DNA of 64,000 nt from Rhodopirellula bahusiensis (GTDB taxonomy: Bacteria; Planctomycetota; Planctomycetia; Pirellulales; Pirellulaceae): positions 186,001 to 250,000 of the forward strand of contig NZ_NIZW01000006.1 of the NCBI RefSeq assembly GCF_002727185.1. The letters are read 5' to 3'. Under the pieces are notes generated by a model. It was not told the DNA's origin. It made no database searches and saw only the letters and a program-made list of their open reading frames with translations. Position numbers and translations under genes: made by a program. Positions 35,704 to 44,366 of the stretch are shown one piece after another. Position 1 is the first letter of the stretch. Each line of letters opens with the position of its first letter.

Positions 35704-36476
35704 GCTTTCTTGAGATACTGGCTCAACCGGCGACTTGGCAACTGGTGGGTGTACTGTGCCTGGGCATCTTTGTTCAAGCCGCCGCTGGATTTGCCGGCGG
35801 GTTGGTCATTGTGCCGCTGCTTCTATGGGCCGGGTATTCCATCCCGGAAGCCCAAACATCGTTGCTGGTAGCGACCATTCCACAAAACCTATGGGGAGTC
35901 GTCTCGTTCCGCGATTCGCTGGATTCCAAACGATTGGTTTGGCCCGGAGCAGCGAGATTGTTGTTCCTGCCTTTGGGCGTGCTGACGCTGCAATGGATGG
36001 AATCGTTTTCGATGGTCACACTTCGGCAGATTGTCGGCGTGGCCGTTTTGTCGGCGACGTTGGCAACGATGCAGTTTCGGCCCAGGCCACGAGAACAGGT
36101 GGCGTCGATTTGGAGCTACTTGGTGTTTCCGCTGTCTGGTTTTCTGCAGGGCTTGGTCGGCATGGGCGGGCCGCCGATGGTGCTTTGGGTGCAAGCCCAT
36201 GATTGGGACACGCGGCGAATGCGAGGCTTCTTGTTTTCGATGTATCTGATCAGCTTGGCCCCAGGAATCGCGATTTTGGTATGGTTCTTTGGATCTCGCG
36301 TGATTCCCCCGGCATTGATCGCCACCGCCGCGATTCCTATTTTGCTGATGGTCACTTGGGTCGGGCTAAAAGTTGGAACGGCTCTGGGGACGCAGCGTCT
36401 ACGCCGAATCACGATGGCATTGTTATTGCTAATGGGGTTGGCTGGTTTGGCCGCGCCGTGGCTGTCACCCACTTAG
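35700..36476 (+). CDS. TauE/SafE-family membrane transporter
   Basis: 258 residues beginning at GTG 35700, overlapping the MazG-like stop by four bases. About eight hydrophobic helices are visible, including WQLVGVLCLGIFVQAAAGFA, TLRQIVGVAVLSATLATM, GFLQGLVGMGGPPMVLWVQA, ISLAPGIAILVWFFGS and ITMALLLLMGLAGLAAPWL. The two Gly-rich loops (AAAGFAGG and VGMGGPP) match the TauE/SafE (formerly DUF81) fold, which exports sulfite, sulfoacetate or related anions. The substrate cannot be told from the sequence. Confidence 0.85.
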   Translation: MSFLEILAQPATWQLVGVLCLGIFVQAAAGFAGGLVIVPLLLWAGYSIPEAQTSLLVATIPQNLWGVVSFRDSLDSKRLVWPGAARLLFLPLGVLTLQWMESFSMVTLRQIVGVAVLSATLATMQFRPRPREQVASIWSYLVFPLSGFLQGLVGMGGPPMVLWVQAHDWDTRRMRGFLFSMYLISLAPGIAILVWFFGSRVIPPALIATAAIPILLMVTWVGLKVGTALGTQRLRRITMALLLLMGLAGLAAPWLSPT

Positions 36477-36570
36477 TCCGTGTTTCCGTCGATGGCTGTT
36501 GCGACAGACGCGCGGATTCGGTTCGCGTTTTCTTTGTGTTGCAAGTTCGGAAGTCTCTGTTGTGAGTCCC

Positions 36571-37422
36571 ATGATGGATTTGATTGCCTCGTCGGTTGAA
36601 GTTGCCTCGGATGTGCCGCTGTGGTCGGTCCCATCATTGATCGCGTTGTTTGCGCTGACGCTGATGGAGATCGTGCTGGGCATCGACAACATTGTGTTCA
36701 TCGCGATCCTGACCGGAAAGCTTCCGGCCGAGAAACGATCATTTGCTCGGCGATTTGGATTGTTCGTCGCCATGGGAATGCGAATCCTGCTGCTGATGAT
36801 GATCGGCTGGTTGATGAGCCTTCAGTCGCCGATCATCGAACTCTCATCACTGGTGCCAATCGAATCGTTGAGAGAACACTTGACTGCCGATGCAGAAGTC
36901 AATGAAGTCAGCGGACGAGATTTGATCCTGCTGTTCGGCGGCCTTTTCCTGATGTTCACCGCGGTACGAGAAATCCACCACAAAATCGAAGGAGAGCATG
37001 ATGACGATCCACAAATGGACATGGATTTGCCCGAAGCCGATGCGGCAGTGAAATCTCGAAAGCCAGTCACGGTGGGCTCGGTGTTGTTTCAAATCGCGCT
37101 GATGGACGTCATCTTTTCACTCGACAGCGTGATCACCGCCGTTGGAATGGCTTCGCACCTGCCGATCATGATCGCTGCGGTGGTGATCAGCGTGGGCGTG
37201 ATGATCACGTTTGCCAATCAAATCAGCGACTTTGTTCAGGAACACCCGACGGTCAAGATGCTGGCGTTGTCGTTTCTGATCTTGATCTCTGTGGTGCTGC
37301 TCAGTGAAGCCGTTGGAACGCCGATTAACAAGGGATATGTGTACTTCGCGATGGCGTTCTCTCTCATGGTCGAATTCCTGAACCTACGGATGTCGAAGAA
37401 AGCGACTCTCCAACACGCTTAG
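36571..37422 (+). CDS. TerC-family membrane protein
   Basis: 283 residues from ATG 36571; GTG 36562 and the open frame to 36499 are alternatives. It is a multi-helix membrane protein with the TerC signatures LTLMEIVLGIDNIVFIAILT, RFGLFVAMGMRILLLMMIGW, DLILLFGGLFLMFTAVREIHHK, QIALMDVIFSLDSVITAVGM and MVEFLNLRMSKK. The paired acidic motifs (GIDN and FSLDSV) are the conserved residues implicated in metal handling or manganese export (Alx/MntP-like). The family also relates to tellurite resistance, but no other ter gene is present. Its stop overlaps the stop of the convergent 1.3-kilo-residue gene (TTAG). Confidence 0.93.
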   Translation: MMDLIASSVEVASDVPLWSVPSLIALFALTLMEIVLGIDNIVFIAILTGKLPAEKRSFARRFGLFVAMGMRILLLMMIGWLMSLQSPIIELSSLVPIESLREHLTADAEVNEVSGRDLILLFGGLFLMFTAVREIHHKIEGEHDDDPQMDMDLPEADAAVKSRKPVTVGSVLFQIALMDVIFSLDSVITAVGMASHLPIMIAAVVISVGVMITFANQISDFVQEHPTVKMLALSFLILISVVLLSEAVGTPINKGYVYFAMAFSLMVEFLNLRMSKKATLQHA

Positions 37423-40400
37423 TGAACTGGCGTCTCGCTTGGTTGCTGACGCGAATTCACACCGCGCGACCAGAATTCGCGAAACGATTGTTCTCGTGAG
37501 AGGTGGCCCGAGTTGATTTCTTGCGAATCGGTCTCACCCGTCGTTTGAGTGGCCGGCGGCGGATACTTGCTCATCGATCGATATGGCATGGGCAGCGTCG
37601 ATTGCCCGGCCAGGGTATTCAGGTCAGCGTCTTTGTCCCACCCGACTCCGTGCAAGACAAAGTCGCGTTGTTGGGACTCGGGCAGTTCGTTATCCGGAAC
37701 AGCAAAACGCAGTCGAATTTCATCGCCACCGCTGATCACAATCATCGAATCGTCCCAGTCCGTTATCAGATCCTCGACGGGACCATACTTGGTCAATGGT
37801 CCGTCCAAAGGTGGCCAACGAGGCGAGTCCTGGACGATTTGATAGTCATAGGTCTCAGCCTGTTTCGGCCCAGGATGGCTTCGTTTCGAAAAACCATGCC
37901 ACGCCACTTCGGCGGATTGCAACGCCAGCGGGTGAACCTGAACGAGCGAGTGTAGTCGCTCGATCTCTTCGTCCGTTCGAATCGAAACCGCGGTGGAATC
38001 CCAGTAGATTTGGTTGGTCGTTCGGATTCGAATTCGCGGATCGTCGCGGTTCACGTGATCAGTGATGTCGACCACGATCGTTTTGTTCTTGCCGCCGGGG
38101 AACCCGATGTAGGGCGAAGCAATACTCCAACCGGATTCGGAGGCGTCATCCGGAACCCAAAGCGACGGTGGCTCAGGCGATGCTAGTTCAGGGTTCTGAT
38201 CAATTTGGATATTCAGTGACGTGTCAGTTGGCAGAATCCAGCCATTCAAAACCAGGTGAATATTCGCGTCGCGGGACAGGTCGCCTGACACTCGATCTGC
38301 CAAGTCGAGATCGATCCAATGTGGCGGGCAAAGGCCTTGCCGATAGCGATGTTCAAAGCCCTGTACATGCTCACCATCCGTCTCGCGGAGAAGCGAAGTC
38401 ACATCCGCTCCCGATGTGTCGGTGACTTTCGAAAGCGGTTGCAGTTCCGATCGTTCAAACGCGTGAATCGTTGGTTCAGCAACGGACGGAGGTCCGACCT
38501 TTTCATTGGTGAAGACAACGACCTCCTTTGGGTGATCAATCGCCTCCAATTCCAACTGATCGAAGTAAGCGACTTCCCATAGTTCTTCTGTGATTCGAAG
38601 TTCATAGGCTCCGTCGCGAGGAGCCAAGAACTTTCCTTCGACGAGCAAATGTTCCCAGGGACGATCAGGGACGACGACACCGGGAGACGTTTGCAATCCA
38701 AGTGGAGCGGCCCACAAACAATCGGTGACGAACTCAAATCGTTCTCCGTTGAAGGCATAGAGATATGGACAAGATCCCTTGAGAGTTTGTTCCTCTTCGA
38801 TCATGACACCGGACTCGATCTTTGGAACCGATTGTGTCAGACCGTTGGGAAAGATGACTCGCAAATTCCCGGGGCCGGTCAATCCATCCAACCCAAAGTG
38901 AGTGGTTGGGTCGGTGATGATGCGAGATCGATAGTGCGGACCAAACCGCAACTCGAGGACCGATCCAACGGCGTAATGATTGACTCGGCCACTGTTCGCA
39001 TTGTTGTCATCGATGCCTTTGAATCGAACCGAAACAGCCTTGCCATTCAATTTTGTCGCGTTGGACGCGACGGAGATGGCCGGTGAACTTGTTTCTGCAT
39101 TTTCGGGCCATCCAACCAAGTCAAGTCGCAGGTCGCCATCGAAGTCAGTGGCAGTATGGATGTGAAGCCCCGCGTTTTCGCGGGAGCCATTCCATTGCAA
39201 ATCCTGCTTCGGCCCAAACTCGGACGGCGATTCATCCGTTGACGAAGCCGGCGACAATTCCAACGCGGAAGAAGCGATTCCGCCGCGAAGGCACTCGTAG
39301 AAACTATCGTTGTCCAAATCGGCGACAACGAGTGAACCAGGATTAGATTGCGATGATTGCGAGTCATCATCGGACGTCGGCCACGAGAAGGGCGTGACTG
39401 CATCGACGCGCCACACTCCGATGTCGCCGGTGTGCGACAACACGAGCTGCCCGTTTTTGGGTGATCCCAACACAATGTCCCAAGACACGTTGCCGTCGAC
39501 ATCTTCGATCGCCAGCGAATCCACACCTGGCAAAACGGGAATATCGTCTCGGTAGGAGAAACGAAACTGAAGGTGCAGCAGGTTCTCGATCCAGCCGACG
39601 CGGCCTGACTTGGGGTGGACCGTCACGACGTCCAGGTCCAAGTCGCGATCCAAGTCAGCGATGGCGAAGGCGACGGGCTGATCGCCTTCGCCCCACGACG
39701 TGGCTTGTTGATCGTTCGTCGGCAGCGGGAAGAAGGTCCGATTGCCGCGATTGACGAGCAGTTCCCAACCACGTTCGGTGGCAGCCATCACGTCGAGGTC
39801 CCCGTCACCTTCAAAGTCACCGCTGATCATGGCACTCACGTTCTGAAGCGTTTCCAACCCATCGGCGGTCTCGGCTTTCAATGTGTTTTCACCCGACGCA
39901 TCGGGCTGGCCGAAGTCTCGCCCATCAACAACAACCAATTGAACGCCCGATTCGCCAAAGAGGATGAGACTGCGAAGTGTGTTGTGGGTTCGCGATGTCG
40001 CGTCCTGGCGAAGTCGGCCTGGCGAACTGGAGTCGACCATGAACAAATCCGCGACCATCATCCCGGTCCACTGACCCTCCACTTTCAGCGTCCCGAAATT
40101 CTGCCAACCATCGTCGCCTTGCATCCAAAGGAACAACGCCGCGGAATCGTCCCCCGGATGCAGCGACACCAAGTCCATTTTGAAGTCGAGGTTGGCATCG
40201 ATGGGAATCAGGTCGGTGGGCGATGACACTTCGATGCCGTCGGCAGCAACATTGAAAGATTCAACGTCGTATACCAATGGTCCGGAGGCCGATGCAATTC
40301 GTGATTGTTTGGAAACCTCTGCGGAAAGTCGGCGTAGGGAATCGAACTGAATCATGTCCAAAGGGTGCGGTGACGCTCGGCGACGGTCGGTCTTGATCAG

Positions 40401-41417
40401 CTCCGTTGAATTCAAAAGGTTGAACCACAACATCATCTGGTTGTCAGCTTCTTCGAACTTGCCGGCTTCGACTGACGCAACAATTCCGTCGACTAATTCG
40501 GCCGGTGTCTTTCCAATCGGAGCGGTCTGTTGGCGAAGCGTGGGTTCGATTGATGCAGCGAGCGTTTGCGTTCGCCGGATCGCATCCACAGAAGCTTTCA
40601 ATTCATTCGCGATCCCGAGTCGTGCGGCTCGGACGGCCAAGTAAAGATTGTTGGGCTGCTGGTTGGACAACTGCGTCAGTGCGGTCGCGGCGGGATCTAG
40701 AATTGTCGGCGGGATGCCACGAATGGGGTCCTCCAACAAATCGACGACTTGGGTCAGCGTGCCCGCCAGCAGAATGGAGTTGTTCTCGTTGCCTTTCGCT
40801 TCGGCAGAGCTCTGAATCGATTCAATCAGCCGCCCAAAGACCTCTTTGCGGATCGATTGCATCACGGACCGTGGCAACAAGTTAGCTTCGTTCAGGTCAA
40901 CTCGAGCATTCATCCAAGTTGCGAGGTTGGAATCACCGCCCAGATCAACATACTTCTGGATCAAACCTCGAGTTTCTGAGAGCAAGGCTGCCAGTCGCTG
41001 CCGGGCAGCTTGTTTCTCCTCTGGTTTGGCTGAGGCATCGGTGGCGACCGCCGACAGTTCATCGATAGTCAACGCCCGGTTCAGAGCCCGGTTCAACGCG
41101 ACCGAGAGGTCTTCCGGGCGAGCGTTGGAAAGCGACGACCATGCCTTTTCCGCGTCATCGGTTTCCAAGTTTTCCATCGACGCGAGTGCAACGCGGTTCA
41201 GGTCAAGGTTTTGCGACGCGATTTGCTGAGCCGGATCGTCACCGCCAGCGACCTTGTCATCTTCGGGATCGACAGCGGGCCCGCGGCTGAACCAATAACC
41301 GGCCGCAGCGAGCAAGCCGATGGCGACCAAGGCGATCAGCCAGGTGCTGGATGGAGACTGTTTGTTGGCCGAATATTGTTTGCCGGCAGGGGATTGAGAC
41401 GAAGTCACCGAGTGCAT
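37419..41417 (-). CDS. Giant membrane-anchored FG-GAP/ASPIC-UnbV protein
   Basis: 1332 residues from ATG 41417; the frame opens at 41438. An N-terminal cytoplasmic stub is followed by one transmembrane helix (WLIALVAIGLLAAAGYWF), so the bulk is extracytoplasmic. Residues about 60-350 are helical. Then FG-GAP repeats: IDANLDFKMDLVSLHP, GDFEGDGDLDVMAATE, ADLDRDLDLDVVTVHP, EDVDGNVSWDIVLGSP, ADLDNDSFYECLRG and TDFDGDLRLDLVGW. An ASPIC/UnbV-like domain follows (VNHYAVGSVLELRFG, GLTGPGNLRVIFPNGL). The last 400 residues are a large beta-rich region of unknown type. The closest known architecture is eukaryote- and planctomycete-type FG-GAP/ASPIC proteins. The gene follows two Hsp70-like genes by 87 bases. 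Confidence 0.87.
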   Translation of the reverse strand: MHSVTSSQSPAGKQYSANKQSPSSTWLIALVAIGLLAAAGYWFSRGPAVDPEDDKVAGGDDPAQQIASQNLDLNRVALASMENLETDDAEKAWSSLSNARPEDLSVALNRALNRALTIDELSAVATDASAKPEEKQAARQRLAALLSETRGLIQKYVDLGGDSNLATWMNARVDLNEANLLPRSVMQSIRKEVFGRLIESIQSSAEAKGNENNSILLAGTLTQVVDLLEDPIRGIPPTILDPAATALTQLSNQQPNNLYLAVRAARLGIANELKASVDAIRRTQTLAASIEPTLRQQTAPIGKTPAELVDGIVASVEAGKFEEADNQMMLWFNLLNSTELIKTDRRRASPHPLDMIQFDSLRRLSAEVSKQSRIASASGPLVYDVESFNVAADGIEVSSPTDLIPIDANLDFKMDLVSLHPGDDSAALFLWMQGDDGWQNFGTLKVEGQWTGMMVADLFMVDSSSPGRLRQDATSRTHNTLRSLILFGESGVQLVVVDGRDFGQPDASGENTLKAETADGLETLQNVSAMISGDFEGDGDLDVMAATERGWELLVNRGNRTFFPLPTNDQQATSWGEGDQPVAFAIADLDRDLDLDVVTVHPKSGRVGWIENLLHLQFRFSYRDDIPVLPGVDSLAIEDVDGNVSWDIVLGSPKNGQLVLSHTGDIGVWRVDAVTPFSWPTSDDDSQSSQSNPGSLVVADLDNDSFYECLRGGIASSALELSPASSTDESPSEFGPKQDLQWNGSRENAGLHIHTATDFDGDLRLDLVGWPENAETSSPAISVASNATKLNGKAVSVRFKGIDDNNANSGRVNHYAVGSVLELRFGPHYRSRIITDPTTHFGLDGLTGPGNLRVIFPNGLTQSVPKIESGVMIEEEQTLKGSCPYLYAFNGERFEFVTDCLWAAPLGLQTSPGVVVPDRPWEHLLVEGKFLAPRDGAYELRITEELWEVAYFDQLELEAIDHPKEVVVFTNEKVGPPSVAEPTIHAFERSELQPLSKVTDTSGADVTSLLRETDGEHVQGFEHRYRQGLCPPHWIDLDLADRVSGDLSRDANIHLVLNGWILPTDTSLNIQIDQNPELASPEPPSLWVPDDASESGWSIASPYIGFPGGKNKTIVVDITDHVNRDDPRIRIRTTNQIYWDSTAVSIRTDEEIERLHSLVQVHPLALQSAEVAWHGFSKRSHPGPKQAETYDYQIVQDSPRWPPLDGPLTKYGPVEDLITDWDDSMIVISGGDEIRLRFAVPDNELPESQQRDFVLHGVGWDKDADLNTLAGQSTLPMPYRSMSKYPPPATQTTGETDSQEINSGHLSREQSFREFWSRGVNSRQQPSETPVH

Positions 41418-41504
41418 CCTTGAAGAACAAACTGACACGAGGTCGAGAGCCGGTGCAGTCTAGCAAATGCGAGCGAATTCGATGCGGGAGGCAATCGAAT
41501 CCGT

Positions 41505-44357
41505 TCAACCTCGCAGTTCGATTCCCAGCGGCAGCGTGTCGCCAAAGACGGCTTGCTGTTCTTCGTGATCGAGTTGGCCGCCATTCTTGACCAAATCGGT
41601 CCAGTGATCCGGGGCACCGAGTCGATCCAGCAAACTCAAGGCTCGATCCCGCGTGGGCTGGTCGACGTCGCGAAAACGGTCATCGCAGCGACGGGTCATT
41701 TGCGTGATCGTGAAAGCGGCCAAACGGTTGGTGGCATCGTCTTTGGTCTCAAGCGATCGCGAATTCGAGAGTTTTTGAATCCAGTGCGAGACATCTGTGG
41801 CCGGAACGATCAAATTCAACGGTCCATACGCCAGCACTCGAGACGCGAGGCGTCCAAGCGTCCAAAACAGACTGGGGTACAACGGCGATGCTTTCTTGCG
41901 GTCGAGCGACTCCATGACGGCGGTCGCGAAAATTCGCTTTTGATCAATCGGCAGCAATTCCAATGAGCCAATCGTCCGCCACGCTTCGTTGGCTTCGGCC
42001 ATGTCTTGATTGGAGGTTCCCGCAAGCAACCATTTGCCCAGCGAAGTGGCCAGTTGACTTTGTTGCCCCGCCGTCATTCCGCCCGCGATACGTCGCCACA
42101 TCACATAGGACTCGGCGCGTACCTGGTGATCCGGGTGCGTGATTTTTCCGTAGATCATGCGCCAGGTTTGCGAGGTACGCCAATCATCGACCGCGACGCC
42201 ATATCCGGGACGAAGAGCGAAACCAGCCAGGTTCAACCAGCGAGATTCATGAGCGGACGAACGACGACGTTGATCTTGAACCTCCAACAACGATTCCCAC
42301 AACTGCCGAAGCAGTGCCGGTGGCCACTGGTCTCGAGAAGAGCCGACCGTGGTTTGAAGCCGTTTGATCAACAGAGAAGGTTTAAGCGTCCCTTCAACAA
42401 AGACTCGCGAAATCAATTGGCGGCATTCGTCGAGCGTTTCTTCATCGACAATCCCCGCGGATTCCCCGGCGTAGTCATGCGATTCGCGATCGGTTTCGAG
42501 TGTTCCGCGAATGTCAAATTCCAGTCGCCATCGTTTCGGATCCGAAACGCAGAACAGACCGACCGTTCCGATTTCTGACAGCTCCGATTCGATCACGATT
42601 TGCATCGTGGATTGATCGCGGCGTTTTCGATCCTTGAGCGCTGTTTGAATGGGCGGCAAAGCGGTCATCGTGTTGGGATCAATGTCGACCACTTCTCCCG
42701 GTCGGTCGGCCAATCGCGTGCTGCTGACCCACAAAGGGAAACTAACCGGCACGCCGACTCGCAGATCCATCGGGACTTGGTCGATCCGGTAGGACTGTCC
42801 GGCCTGCGCGTCCGCGGGAATCACGCAAACCGCTCGCGGTGGGTTCTGTTCGATCTGCATGAAGTACGTGCGGGCTAAGTTCGCAGCGATGCGAACTCCG
42901 TGGCCACGTCGGACCATCGCATAGTGGGCTGCACCTTGAGCGACAGCCAAATCCAACCGAGCGGATTCCAGGACGGCGGGCTCGGAAAACCACCTCGTCA
43001 AAGAACCAACCACGCGTTTCCGTATCGCGGGCGCCGTCAGCACGCCACCGTTGAAGAGGACCAAGTTGACTTGGTCGCTGTCCATCGAGTCTGGGTCGCT
43101 TGCGGATTGGTCGTCCAGACCGGTCCGTCGATGCTCCCGAAGGAACTCGGCAAGATGCTTGGTGACAGCGGGATCGGCAGCGTAGGGCAGCCCAACCTCT
43201 TGGAATCCGCTCTGTTGCGAGTCGACTTCCGACGTCATCTCAACATCCGGAAAGAATCCATCCAGCAGCAGCGTGTCGACTTCTTCCGCGGTCATTTCAA
43301 CGCTAAGCCCGCCACCGATCAGCGACGAACCTTCGCCGGGCAAGTGAATCGTCGTGCGTTCGGGTCGAGGCTCTGACAGGAACGTCTCTTTCGTTTGGCG
43401 AGCCGCCGCCAACAGTTGTTGCCATTGCCGCGGACTCAATGTGCGTCCAATTTTGGCTTCAGCCGCTTTTGCAACGGCCAAGTCGAGGTTGTCTCCGCCC
43501 AGGATCAGGTGTTTGCCCACCGCGACACGATGAAACTGAACGACGTTGGATTGATCATCCTTGTCGGCAGGACGCACACGAATGAGTGTCAGGTCGGTCG
43601 TGCCACCACCGATATCACACACCAAAATGAGCTGGCCGACTTGGACGAGATCTTGCCATTTGCTTCGATGTCGATCCAACCAAGCATAGAAGGCGGCTTG
43701 GGGTTCTTCGATCAATTGAATACGAGGCAAACCAGCCATCTTCGCGGCGCGAATGGTCAGCTCACGAGCGACTTCATCGAACGATGCCGGCAATGTGATG
43801 ACGATGTCTTGCTGCGACATCGGATGGTCGGGGTGCTCGGCATCCCAAGCATCAACCAAGTGTTTCAGATAACTCGCTGAGGCATCCGCCGGCGATCGAC
43901 GCGGAACGTCATGGTCACCATGCCAAGGCAACAAATCCGCGGTCCGGTCCACGCCTTCGTGCGACAACCAGCTCTTTGCCGATGCGATCTGCCGACCGGG
44001 ATGCAACAGCCCGGCGATTCGGGCGTATTCGCCGACGCACGATGCCAGGGTGTCGCCCGATGGATTCAACCAATCGTGCGAGTCACTGTGCGACAGTTTC
44101 TCCGAAGGATGAAGTGTGTAGTGAAACGACGGCAGCGTTGACCTGGATTCGGCCACGCCAAGATCCACCCACTGTGGCACCATGAAAGTTTCAACGGCGA
44201 ACTCGGTCGTCGCGTCTTCCATGTTGCCGCTGTCTTCTTCCACGACTTCCGTATCGACATAGGCCAACACGCAATTGGTCGTGCCCAGATCGATTCCGAT
44301 GCAATAACGCGGCGGAAGTGGATCATCAGTGTCGGTCGAAGGATCGCGAGAATTCAT
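41505..44357 (-). CDS. Divergent Hsp70-family protein, long form with HEAT-like C-terminus
   Basis: 950 residues, far longer than DnaK (about 640). N-terminal actin/Hsp70 ATPase: YCIGIDLGTTNCVLAYVD (phosphate 1), LVCDIGGGTTDLTLIRVRP (phosphate 2), GKHLILGGDNLDLAVAKAAE and LVLFNGGVLTAPAIRKRV. The region after the ATPase lacks the normal peptide-binding SBD and DnaK tail; instead residues about 600-950 are helical and HEAT-like. This matches the long Hsp70 protein with C-terminal DUF3731-type domain known from proteobacteria and planctomycetes. It sits nine bases after the shorter Hsp70, and both share the insertion LLLDGFFP followed by GFQ-VGLPY, indicating duplication. Client and partner are unknown. 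Confidence 0.9.
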   Translation of the reverse strand: MNSRDPSTDTDDPLPPRYCIGIDLGTTNCVLAYVDTEVVEEDSGNMEDATTEFAVETFMVPQWVDLGVAESRSTLPSFHYTLHPSEKLSHSDSHDWLNPSGDTLASCVGEYARIAGLLHPGRQIASAKSWLSHEGVDRTADLLPWHGDHDVPRRSPADASASYLKHLVDAWDAEHPDHPMSQQDIVITLPASFDEVARELTIRAAKMAGLPRIQLIEEPQAAFYAWLDRHRSKWQDLVQVGQLILVCDIGGGTTDLTLIRVRPADKDDQSNVVQFHRVAVGKHLILGGDNLDLAVAKAAEAKIGRTLSPRQWQQLLAAARQTKETFLSEPRPERTTIHLPGEGSSLIGGGLSVEMTAEEVDTLLLDGFFPDVEMTSEVDSQQSGFQEVGLPYAADPAVTKHLAEFLREHRRTGLDDQSASDPDSMDSDQVNLVLFNGGVLTAPAIRKRVVGSLTRWFSEPAVLESARLDLAVAQGAAHYAMVRRGHGVRIAANLARTYFMQIEQNPPRAVCVIPADAQAGQSYRIDQVPMDLRVGVPVSFPLWVSSTRLADRPGEVVDIDPNTMTALPPIQTALKDRKRRDQSTMQIVIESELSEIGTVGLFCVSDPKRWRLEFDIRGTLETDRESHDYAGESAGIVDEETLDECRQLISRVFVEGTLKPSLLIKRLQTTVGSSRDQWPPALLRQLWESLLEVQDQRRRSSAHESRWLNLAGFALRPGYGVAVDDWRTSQTWRMIYGKITHPDHQVRAESYVMWRRIAGGMTAGQQSQLATSLGKWLLAGTSNQDMAEANEAWRTIGSLELLPIDQKRIFATAVMESLDRKKASPLYPSLFWTLGRLASRVLAYGPLNLIVPATDVSHWIQKLSNSRSLETKDDATNRLAAFTITQMTRRCDDRFRDVDQPTRDRALSLLDRLGAPDHWTDLVKNGGQLDHEEQQAVFGDTLPLGIELRG

Positions 44358-44366
44358 TCCGTCTTC

